Position numbers and translations under genes: made by a program
Shown: piece by piece, positions 1 through 6,243 of the stretch
Position numbering within the stretch: position 1 is the first letter of the stretch
Layout: each line of letters begins with the position of its first letter
Source: a virus
Length of the DNA stretch: 44,435 nucleotides
Reading direction: 5' to 3' (one strand)
Virus record (IMG/VR): IMGVR_UViG_3300037502_000991
Coordinates: 1 to 44,435 of that record
Notes under the pieces: model-generated
Databases searched by the model: none
The model's input: the letters and a program-made list of their open reading frames with translations, nothing else
Told to the model about the DNA's origin: nothing

Positions 1-1883
1 TATTCCTGCTCCCAAGACGGACGGGAGTAGAAATCCTTCATCTTCTCTTCTGTGTTGATCACCTTGTTCAGGCCGGGGATTCGGCTTGTAACAACTCGCG
101 TGACAATTTTGCCAGCCCTGATGGCGTTTTTCTCCTGAGGAGTCGGCACATACTCCTCACCCCTGCGCCGCGTCCTGATCTTTGCGAGATCGTCGGCAGA
201 CACATTCTGGATTGGGGTGCCGTACTCATCCGTGGGATAAGGCGTATCATAAGACCGGGGTCCAAGCGGAGAGATCTTTTCCTTCGTATCGACACGGGGA
301 TATTCACCGACAAAGTCAGTCGTGGGCGTTTCGGGACCCGGCACACCAGCGGCGGTGTCTTCCATACCCGGCCTGAATTTTTCATAGCCCTCAGTGGCCA
401 TTTGGCGAAGATCACCCGTGAGCGTCCTTGGGTTCGTCGCGAAGATGTTTGTGACGCGACTATAGCCCGGGCGAGGTTCGCTAGGGAGACTTTCAACACT
501 CAAAACCTTCTCAGTGCCAGCGTAAGGAGGAGTTTCGCTGACCCTTATATTCGGAGTGAATCCCTTAATTACAACAGAATCTGCTGAAACGGGCATAGAT
601 GGATATCCGCCCGTTCCTGCATAAGGAGGTGCGCCAATGTCAGACAGTCTTTCCGGGAGCCTGTTCGACAAAACAGTTTCGCCCGGTGGCGGCTTGGGGA
701 GATTTGAACTGCCATATCCGGTATAAGCAGAAGGGGTCCGCGCTTCATAGGCGGGCCTTGCAAGAGATGCCAACCCGGCAGATTCATAAGCAGGACGGCT
801 CAAAGAAGACAGACCAGTTGCTCCATATGCAGGACGGCTCAGGGAAGGGAGAGTTGGGGACGCAGACGGCAACCGGCTCTGGTCCTTAATGGAGGCTCTC
901 TTCTCGGCCTCGTAGGCACGCAATGTCTGCTCCGCGTTAAAGCGGGGCGGGGCAACACCGGAATAGGGAGATGTCATCCCAGTTGTGATCATCCCGGGCA
1001 TCGTTGCCGTGCGGAGATATCCTGTCCCAGCAGGAACGCGGGGTCCAAAAACGCCCTGAGGGGCTCGGGGAGTTGTGCCCTCAAACACCTTTTTTGTAGC
1101 CAGTCTGGCGTCATTGATGCGCTGGAATGTGTCGATCCTCGCGTCAAGAGTGGAGCCAAAGCTTGCTCCCTGACCAGCCATTGGGGATTTTACAGGCGTC
1201 TGAGCAACCCTACTGATGGCACCCTTAATCTGGCCAGAGGTCTGCCCCGTCTTGACATTAACAGGGGTGCCCATAGGGCCGACATTCAAAGTCTTGATGC
1301 CACCCCTTGTGAGATCAGAACCCGCCGCAGGAGACTTCTTGAGTGCCGCAGAAGCGCGTGTGCTTTCCGCAATCTGTTTAAACTGCGCGTCACGGGCATT
1401 CATCCCAGCCTTCTGGGTCGAAGACTTTTGCCCACCAACGCCGCCCTTGCCACCGCCACCACCACGGCCAATAGCGGAGCCCCCAGCGCCAACACCGAGG
1501 CCACGGGAGCTATCCCTACCGGCACCACCTCCACCACCACCTATAGAAGTGGATGACTTGGCGGTCTTTGAGCCGCCAGTGGAACCGGGTCCAGATTTAT
1601 TTGAGCTTGTTGTCTTGGAGGAACTGCTCGACTTGCTGACAGACCCGGTGCTGGTCTTTGTCGATCCTGACCCTACGGCACCCTGACCACCGCGAGAAAC
1701 GCCCTTTGAGGACGCGCTGTCATCGGCAAAGGACGGGAGGCCTCTCGGACCCCGCTCCATGTTCCCGCCATTGATGCGCTGAAGCTCCTGCATCTCCTGC
1801 CAATTCAGGTATGCAAGATACTCCTTCGGGCGACCTTTGCCCGGGTTATATGTAAGCGGGGCAGTTACCTTTTTCTTGCTCAC
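1..1883 (-). CDS. Large Gly/Ser/Pro-rich phage protein, truncated by the window edge
   Basis: The minus strand is open from a GTG at 1883 to position 1 with no stop, giving at least 627 residues; the C-terminus is outside the window. The GTG overlaps the TGA of the upstream gene and is preceded by AGAGGA. The N-terminus (MSKKKVTAPLTYNPGKGRPK) is followed by a long low-complexity Ser/Thr/Gly tract with runs of five or six glycines, then Pro-rich sequence with a three-fold repeat of the type SL(S/A)RPAY(G/E)A. No enzymatic domain is visible in the part present. It may be a structural or host-contact protein with a catalytic domain beyond the edge, but that is inference. It has no recognisable family in what I can see. 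Confidence 0.75.
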   Translation of the reverse strand, partial: MSKKKVTAPLTYNPGKGRPKEYLAYLNWQEMQELQRINGGNMERGPRGLPSFADDSASSKGVSRGGQGAVGSGSTKTSTGSVSKSSSSSKTTSSNKSGPGSTGGSKTAKSSTSIGGGGGGAGRDSSRGLGVGAGGSAIGRGGGGGKGGVGGQKSSTQKAGMNARDAQFKQIAESTRASAALKKSPAAGSDLTRGGIKTLNVGPMGTPVNVKTGQTSGQIKGAISRVAQTPVKSPMAGQGASFGSTLDARIDTFQRINDARLATKKVFEGTTPRAPQGVFGPRVPAGTGYLRTATMPGMITTGMTSPYSGVAPPRFNAEQTLRAYEAEKRASIKDQSRLPSASPTLPSLSRPAYGATGLSSLSRPAYESAGLASLARPAYEARTPSAYTGYGSSNLPKPPPGETVLSNRLPERLSDIGAPPYAGTGGYPSMPVSADSVVIKGFTPNIRVSETPPYAGTEKVLSVESLPSEPRPGYSRVTNIFATNPRTLTGDLRQMATEGYEKFRPGMEDTAAGVPGPETPTTDFVGEYPRVDTKEKISPLGPRSYDTPYPTDEYGTPIQNVSADDLAKIRTRRRGEEYVPTPQEKNAIRAGKIVTRVVTSRIPGLNKVINTEEKMKDFYSRPSWEQE

Positions 1884-2080
1884 TTGGAAATCCTCTTCGC
1901 ACGGCGCGGACGGCGAGGCCTACGCGCTTCGCTAAGGGCAATAGCAATGGCCTGCTTCGGGTTTGTAACGCGCTGGCCAGAACTGGACTTCAAGGTCTTT
2001 GCCTTGAACTCCTTCATCACCTTCTTGACCTTGCCGGGTCGAGTGATCTGCTTGCCCATGTTCCCACGACTCATCGCCAT
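1880..2080 (-). CDS. DUF6496-type small basic protein
   Basis: 66 residues, strongly basic. The core (KVKKVMKEFKAKTLKSSSGQ followed by VTNPKQAIAIALSEAR) matches what I know as the DUF6496 family, short proteins of unknown function that occur in phages and bacteria. It ends in an Arg/Pro/Lys-rich tail. A second ATG at 2074 overlaps the upstream stop in ATGA fashion and is an equally good start. Such basic proteins might bind nucleic acid, but nothing here proves it. Confidence 0.75.
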   Translation of the reverse strand: MAMSRGNMGKQITRPGKVKKVMKEFKAKTLKSSSGQRVTNPKQAIAIALSEARRPRRPRRAKRISK

Positions 2081-2301
2081 TTGTCACACCGCTTCTTTAC
2101 CGGGTCCCATCTTCCGCCACGGCGCTGGCAATCACGCCAAGCCTTTTCCTGCTCAGGGGTCATGCGCTTTGTGATGATAGGAGCTAAACCTTTAAACACA
2201 TGAGAAACGAGCCCCACCCAGAAGGCAGGGCTCTGCGCCACGAAATAAGTGCCGATTGCCAAACCAACCACAATGGCGATAAGGAAAGCGGCTTCGTACA
2301 T
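2071..2301 (-). CDS. Single-TM lysis-cassette protein with conserved basic tail (copy 1)
   Basis: 76 residues. An N-terminal hydrophobic segment (about residues 3-24) is followed by a charged C-terminus containing EQEKAWRDCQRRGGRWDPVK. The same architecture and tail (QEQAWRDCLRRGGEWDHV) occur in the 31657-31899 gene, also placed just downstream of a small two-TM protein and an endolysin, so the two are diverged paralogues. It starts with a TGATG overlap on the upstream gene. Position suggests a membrane-anchored lysis accessory; the biochemical role is unknown to me. Confidence 0.7.
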   Translation of the reverse strand: MYEAAFLIAIVVGLAIGTYFVAQSPAFWVGLVSHVFKGLAPIITKRMTPEQEKAWRDCQRRGGRWDPVKKRCDKWR

Positions 2302-2468
2302 CAGGCAGAACGCTTGTCAGCGACAGACCACGCAATACCAACGATTGTCATGATGGCACCAATGGCTTCATTGACCATCGCCTGATCGGCAATGCCCTTG
2401 GCGGCAACATAACCACCGGCAAAGGTGAGGATGTGCCGAACGATACCGAGAATAGACTGCTTGTTCAT
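2301..2468 (-). CDS. Putative small holin, two hydrophobic segments
   Basis: 55 residues (MNKQSILGIVRHILTFAGGY...). It has two hydrophobic stretches (about residues 5-24 and 34-49) separated by a short polar turn, and a charged end (ADKRSA). Size, topology and position between an M15-type endolysin and the single-TM tail protein are what a class II-like holin would show; it resembles small Pam3-gp28-type phage holins. Its role would be timed inner-membrane permeabilisation to release the signal-less endolysin. Function is inferred from context. Confidence 0.65.
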   Translation of the reverse strand: MNKQSILGIVRHILTFAGGYVAAKGIADQAMVNEAIGAIMTIVGIAWSVADKRSA

Positions 2469-2477
2469 TTTCGTTTC

Positions 2478-2936
2478 CTATTTGTTACCGGGGTAAACTT
2501 TTCTGTCGCACTCAAAATGCGGTCCATCGGGGAATGTTCGGCTAAGGTGAGCCGAAGAAATCTGCCCCTTAACAGAGTTTAGCAGCTTCCAGCTTCCTCC
2601 CCAAACGATAGGGACATTCTCCACAATGGCCGCATCCTTCATTGCATTTGCAATCTTTATGTACAGATTCCAGTCCCACTTTGCCTTCCCGTCAATCATG
2701 GCGACCACATCCACAGCATGGCTGAAGCCATTCTTCGCGGGAATGTGACGGGAATTCATTGTTCTGGAGGCACCCTTCTTCACAAGGACCCTCTGCTCTT
2801 CGACTGTACGAACCCCGCAAGTGATGCCAAATGTAAACGTTTTGTCTTTCCAGTCTTTGGCGCAACGCATAACAACGCGCACCAAGTCAGGATGCACGCC
2901 CTTAAGCTTTGACAAGGATGACTTGCTGAACTGCAT
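2478..2936 (-). CDS. Endolysin, M15-family peptidase (copy 1)
   Basis: 152 residues. Family features are visible: HPDLVRVV near residues 15-22, TCGVRT (39-44), a zinc-binding SRH (62-64) with HAVD (73-76), and GPHFE (138-142), so the likely zinc ligands are H64, D76 and H140. M15 phage enzymes of this type cut the L-Ala-D-Glu (or similar) peptide bond of peptidoglycan. There is no signal peptide, so release should depend on a holin. Compared with the second copy at 32107 it has an extra loop between SRH and HAVD and an insertion of about 17 residues before GPHFE. It starts directly at the stop of the upstream secreted-protein gene. Confidence 0.88.
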   Translation of the reverse strand: MQFSKSSLSKLKGVHPDLVRVVMRCAKDWKDKTFTFGITCGVRTVEEQRVLVKKGASRTMNSRHIPAKNGFSHAVDVVAMIDGKAKWDWNLYIKIANAMKDAAIVENVPIVWGGSWKLLNSVKGQISSAHLSRTFPDGPHFECDRKVYPGNK

Positions 2937-3331
2937 CAGGCACCCTGTAGGAGGAAGAAGTCATCCGCAGTGACACCAGCGGTGTTGGCAAACGAAGCCC
3001 ACTGAGGAAGTGTCATGACGGCAACCGTGTCCTGAATCACACAGCCATTCTGATCGAAAATTGCCGCAATCACATCGATTTCAGTGGGGCTCTTCTGAAC
3101 AAGAGAGATGGCGATAAGCTTGCCATCCACGGGCTGCTTGCCAGCAGCCATCCTGTTCTCGTTTACTTTGGCGATAACCTTCTTGCTTGCGTTCGCATTC
3201 GAAACAAGCACAGAAGCATTAACCGCCTTTACGGCCTCGCTAAACCTGTCGAGATTGTAGCATTCCTGTGCGAAGGAAGGTACAGTCGCGAAAAGGAGAA
3301 AAGCCGTAGCAATCAGCGCCCGAAAGGCCAT
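2936..3331 (-). CDS. Secreted protein with signal peptide, lysis cassette
   Basis: 131 residues from an ATG at 3331, which I prefer because it places a clear signal peptide (MAFRALIATAFLLFATVPSF followed by AQ) at the N-terminus. The mature part of about 110 residues holds two cysteines and no domain I recognise. There is no lipobox before the first Cys, so it is not an obvious o-spanin. It overlaps the upstream gene by 19 nt and abuts the endolysin. Position suggests a periplasmic role at lysis or superinfection; this is inference. The right-hand lysis cassette has no counterpart. Confidence 0.65.
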   Translation of the reverse strand: MAFRALIATAFLLFATVPSFAQECYNLDRFSEAVKAVNASVLVSNANASKKVIAKVNENRMAAGKQPVDGKLIAISLVQKSPTEIDVIAAIFDQNGCVIQDTVAVMTLPQWASFANTAGVTADDFFLLQGA

Positions 3332-3540
3332 AATGTCATTACCTTTGTTGCAAAACTTCCAATAGCAGCCGAAATAGTGCCGACAACGAGCAGCATCTTC
3401 CACCCGCCACTTGCCTTATCAAGCGTGGCACGAATTGCCTTTACGTCATCCTTCATCTCGGCCATGTCTTTTTCTAGCCGCTCAACTTGAACTTCCATGC
3501 GGGCAACCGAAATTTCAATTCTCTCGTTCACTTCTGTCAC
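3313..3540 (-). CDS. Coiled-coil plus C-terminal TM protein (XhlA-like)
   Basis: 75 residues. Residues 1-45 are a heptad-rich charged helix (ERIEISVARMEVQVERLEKD) and residues 49-66 are a hydrophobic transmembrane segment, ending MTLWPFGR. The plan resembles XhlA-type lysis accessory proteins, which associate with a holin and endolysin at the membrane. It heads the left lysis cassette and overlaps the DUF5872-type gene by ATGA. The gene at 32490-32762 has the same two parts in opposite order. Confidence 0.65.
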   Translation of the reverse strand: MTEVNERIEISVARMEVQVERLEKDMAEMKDDVKAIRATLDKASGGWKMLLVVGTISAAIGSFATKVMTLWPFGR

Positions 3541-3908
3541 CGGAACCGGGCGGTCTTCGCCGCAATCTTCTTTGGTTGCTTGACAAATTGTTTGCCTGCC
3601 CTTGTGCCTTCACGCTTTGCGCGGGTTGTGGCAGCGTATTCTGCGGGGCTGAGGGCCTCACGCGCCTTCTTGGGGAGGTAGCGTTCACCTGTCTTCCCAG
3701 ACGGCTTGCCGCTCTTTGTGCCCCATTCTTCCCTTGTCCATTTGGTCATGGACTTCTGAGCCTTTGTTTTCGGCCCGGTGTAACCACCACCACGATCCTT
3801 GTAGATCTTCCCAGCAAGCTGCATCGCTCTCGCGGAGTGCTTGCCGCCCATCTTGGCTTTGGCTTCTGCCTTGGCCCTAGACCACAGTGCCTCGTTGGTG
3901 CGCCCCAT
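3537..3908 (-). CDS. DUF5872-type basic protein
   Basis: 123 residues, Lys/Arg-rich. The C-terminal half contains KWTREEWGTKSGKPSGKTGE and RYLPKKAREALSPAEYAATT, which I recognise as the DUF5872 family found in large DNA viruses and phages; its function is not established. The N-terminal third may be a separate short helix-rich segment. It is followed by the lysis cassette and preceded by another small basic protein. Confidence 0.75.
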   Translation of the reverse strand: MGRTNEALWSRAKAEAKAKMGGKHSARAMQLAGKIYKDRGGGYTGPKTKAQKSMTKWTREEWGTKSGKPSGKTGERYLPKKAREALSPAEYAATTRAKREGTRAGKQFVKQPKKIAAKTARFR

Positions 3909-3909
3909 G

Positions 3910-4164
3910 TCAGCAGTTCCACGCCCGAAGGGACTTGTTGATACGGCTGTTGGGATCCTTTGCCGTCTTAGTAGATGTCAGCTTCTTCTTCATGCCCTTC
4001 ATGCGGGCACAGAAAGAATCACGGCGCGAACCGCCTTCAGGTTGCGGAGCCTTTAGCCCCGGCTTTCCGGGGTTTGCACGATTGTATGACGCGCGGCCTT
4101 TAGCGTTTAAACCACCTTTTGGGTTTTTGCCCTCTTTGCGCTGCCATGCTTGTGTCTTGGCCAT
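3910..4164 (-). CDS. DUF6321-type basic protein
   Basis: 84 residues. The signature AWQRKEGKNPKGGLNAKGRA followed by ASYNR, then SFCARMKGMK and a final SLRAW, matches the DUF6321 family as I know it. It is short, very basic and of unknown function, and is often found near DUF5872-type genes in phages. It is translated just upstream of the DUF5872-type gene with one base between them. Confidence 0.72.
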   Translation of the reverse strand: MAKTQAWQRKEGKNPKGGLNAKGRASYNRANPGKPGLKAPQPEGGSRRDSFCARMKGMKKKLTSTKTAKDPNSRINKSLRAWNC

Positions 4165-4180
4165 TTTTAAAACCCCGCAA

Positions 4181-5212
4181 CTATTGTTGCACCTGAATTA
4201 CATCCAATATAACACCCGGCACTGCGGGCCTTGCAAATGTCGGACCCCCGTTTGCCCCGGTTGTCGCGGCTTTGGTGGTGATGCTTATGTCTGTGCTATC
4301 CCCAGCAAACATCAGTTCAAAATACTGACCGGCACTCATCGAAAGCGTCCAAGACCAAGAAGGAACGAGAACAGTTCCGGATCCGCTGACCGTTGTCTCA
4401 GAATTGCTGTCAGCGACATCGTTTCCGTTTATTCTCGGCCAAATCCAAAGCTTTTTGCCGGAAGCAGAGCCACTCTCAATCTGAAGAGAGAAATCAAACT
4501 TATAAAGCCCACTGCCCGTTATAACGATTCTTGATGCAGGGGAACCAATCGAGACACCATTCGAGACCTCTGTCGTGTCAAGCACTACAGCTTTTGGGGT
4601 GTAGATTGCACTTGGTGTTTGTGCAGCGCCCTTGTAAGTGAAGACACCGTAATATTTCTGCTGTTCAATTGTCGGTCTTACGAAGATCTCTCCGTTGGTC
4701 ACGCCCTTCTCAAGAACAGCAGCAATAGGAACAACCGCGCTTGGGGCAGTTGGCTTTACATTCGTTAAGCCACCAGCAACCGATGGGTTTGCATAAAGAA
4801 CATCACCAGCGTTGAAAGAATTGGTGTTTATCCCGCTGACATGCCCCCATACGGTGCAATAACCAATTTGCCCGGTATCCGGGAGATCATGTGCCATGAT
4901 CCCGAGAATATAGAGAGTTGGCACAGTTCCGTTTGCGACATACGGTGTAACAAGAAGTACGTTGTTTGCACCAACGCCAGCAAAACCAACAACAGTGCCT
5001 TTTGGTATCAAGGAGCCTGTGCTGTTTTGGACCCGGGCATATGTTTCCTGCCCAACCTGCATTGAGACCCCGTATTCGAGGCCTACATCAAATGTGCCGT
5101 CCTGCACAGACCACGCCATCTGCCCAAGCGCCAAAGGCCCCACCTCCGGCGTGGTGCCGAAGATGAAGCCATTATCGGACTTTACCGGGCCACTGAACCG
5201 CGTCTGGGCCAA
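4181..5212 (-). CDS. Fibre- or baseplate-like virion protein
   Basis: 343 residues. The first two thirds hold the pattern VQNSTGSLIPKGTVVGFAGV ... GIMAHDLPDTGQIGYCTVWG, typical of phage structural proteins with small beta-domains. The last ~130 residues form a predicted beta-sandwich (SRIVITGSGLYKFDFSLQIE) like C1q/TNF-type fibre heads. It probably contributes to a receptor-binding or decoration structure, though host range cannot be read from it. It lies 3 nt downstream of the 127-residue gene that belongs to the 695-bp repeat, at the edge where the two repeat copies diverge. Confidence 0.6.
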   Translation of the reverse strand: MAQTRFSGPVKSDNGFIFGTTPEVGPLALGQMAWSVQDGTFDVGLEYGVSMQVGQETYARVQNSTGSLIPKGTVVGFAGVGANNVLLVTPYVANGTVPTLYILGIMAHDLPDTGQIGYCTVWGHVSGINTNSFNAGDVLYANPSVAGGLTNVKPTAPSAVVPIAAVLEKGVTNGEIFVRPTIEQQKYYGVFTYKGAAQTPSAIYTPKAVVLDTTEVSNGVSIGSPASRIVITGSGLYKFDFSLQIESGSASGKKLWIWPRINGNDVADSNSETTVSGSGTVLVPSWSWTLSMSAGQYFELMFAGDSTDISITTKAATTGANGGPTFARPAVPGVILDVIQVQQ

Positions 5213-5215
5213 TGT

Positions 5216-5599
5216 TTACACTCCCGGCACCCAATAACTCATCCCCCCCGCCCAGATGCGCCGGGGGTTGTCTACGGAAGCGGGATCAATCCACTCAACA
5301 CCGGGTCCGCCTTGGGCAAGCACGGCAGGATCGTGGCCCTGCTGCACGTAGTCCTCGGGCACCGGATCGGGCATGGGTCCGGCGATCTGCGTGAGGCGGA
5401 CGTTCACGTGGAAGTGTTCATCCACGACAGCGGGGGACACCACATCGCCCGTCTCGGGGTCAATGACAGCGGGGGTTGTGACTATCTGGCCTATACAGTC
5501 GATATAACAGCCCAGAGGCTGCCCGTCAGAAGTGAGGCTGACGATGGCTGCATAGGCATCCCATGCTGCCTTGTCGGTGGCGCGGTACATCAGGTCCAT
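5216..5599 (-). CDS. Conserved phage protein within the 695-bp repeat (copy 1)
   Basis: 127 residues beginning MDLMYRATDKAAWDAYAAIV. No domain recognised. The protein is nearly identical to the 130-residue product at 43710-44102: differences are a Pro/Glu and an Ile/Val change about 20-25 residues before the end, and different C-termini (SYWVPGV here, SYYTPVTTEE there). It starts at the stop of the HNH nuclease gene. Position between a head-fibre-like gene and, at the other copy, connector genes suggests a virion role. Confidence 0.6.
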   Translation of the reverse strand: MDLMYRATDKAAWDAYAAIVSLTSDGQPLGCYIDCIGQIVTTPAVIDPETGDVVSPAVVDEHFHVNVRLTQIAGPMPDPVPEDYVQQGHDPAVLAQGGPGVEWIDPASVDNPRRIWAGGMSYWVPGV

Positions 5600-5932
5600 T
5601 ATGCGGTCCTCGACTGGAGTTGGAGGCGATTGCTAAGAGTGGCTGGCATCAAGTCAGGCCGTCTGCGCCACTGAAGGATTTGCGAGGAATGAATGTCGAG
5701 CCGTCGTGCGGCGTCGGCTTGGATCATCTCTTCCCCATCCAGCACTACCCGGACAGTTTTGCGCTGGTTCCGCGATTGCTCGTTATTGGGTATCCAGCGG
5801 CAATTATCGGGGCTGTATCCGAGGTGCGGGTTAATCCGGTCAAGCGAACCGCCTTCCGGCCTGTCACCCATGTCGGCATAAAAAGCCTCAAAGCTTGCCC
5901 ACGCCTCACAGTAACTAATGCCGATGCCACCA
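5238..5932. repeat. 695-bp direct repeat, copy 1
   Basis: This stretch recurs at 43741-44435 in the same orientation (offset 38503). I compared the rows by eye: the first ~50 bp match, ten mismatches fall between about 5290 and 5318, and 5319-5932 appears identical. It contains the 127-residue gene and the C-terminal half of the HNH gene. The second copy ends because the window ends. Confidence 0.93.
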
Positions 5933-6243
5933 TATCGGTCATAGTTGACCGCCTTGGGATTGTCGCAGCGTTGCTTCATGGACCGCCACGAACGGTAAGC
6001 GCCAAGGAAGTCACCGTTCCTTGTCGCACCATGCGTGATTGACCGCTCAAGCGTCTTCTGGCGTGTGCGGCACCCACAAGAGCCGGAGTTCCCGCGTCTA
6101 AGGTCAACACCATTCAAGACTTTCGTGTTGCCGCAGTCGCACTTGCAGAGCCATTTAGCTCTATGGTTCTTAAGTCCTACGAACTCAAGCACCGTCAGCA
6201 TGTCGAACCGCTGCCCTGTTATGTCGATCACTTTGCGGGCCAT
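5599..6243 (-). CDS. HNH homing endonuclease with zinc finger (intact copy)
   Basis: 214 residues from the ATG at 6243, which overlaps the stop of the fibre gene (TAATG). Residues 31-58 hold two cysteine pairs (WLCKCDCGN ... SCGC), a zinc-finger-like element. Residues 71-160 have the pattern HG ... YRSWRSMKQRC ... DRINPHLGYSPDNCRW, the HNH form seen in free-standing phage homing nucleases. A C-terminal helix-turn-helix (about 164-195, IQADAARRLDIHSSQILQW) resembles NUMOD-type DNA-binding segments. It probably cuts an intron- or gene-less cognate allele. A partial second copy sits at the right edge. Confidence 0.8.
   Translation of the reverse strand: MARKVIDITGQRFDMLTVLEFVGLKNHRAKWLCKCDCGNTKVLNGVDLRRGNSGSCGCRTRQKTLERSITHGATRNGDFLGAYRSWRSMKQRCDNPKAVNYDRYGGIGISYCEAWASFEAFYADMGDRPEGGSLDRINPHLGYSPDNCRWIPNNEQSRNQRKTVRVVLDGEEMIQADAARRLDIHSSQILQWRRRPDLMPATLSNRLQLQSRTA

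Noticed and set aside
1216-1686. Proline-rich 156-codon plus-strand frame
   Set aside because: It is the complement of the Gly/Ser-rich tract of the left-edge gene, so its Pro-rich look is a reflection.
3887-4534. 215-codon plus-strand frame
   Set aside because: Complement of DUF6321 and fibre genes; no start context and no protein-like composition.
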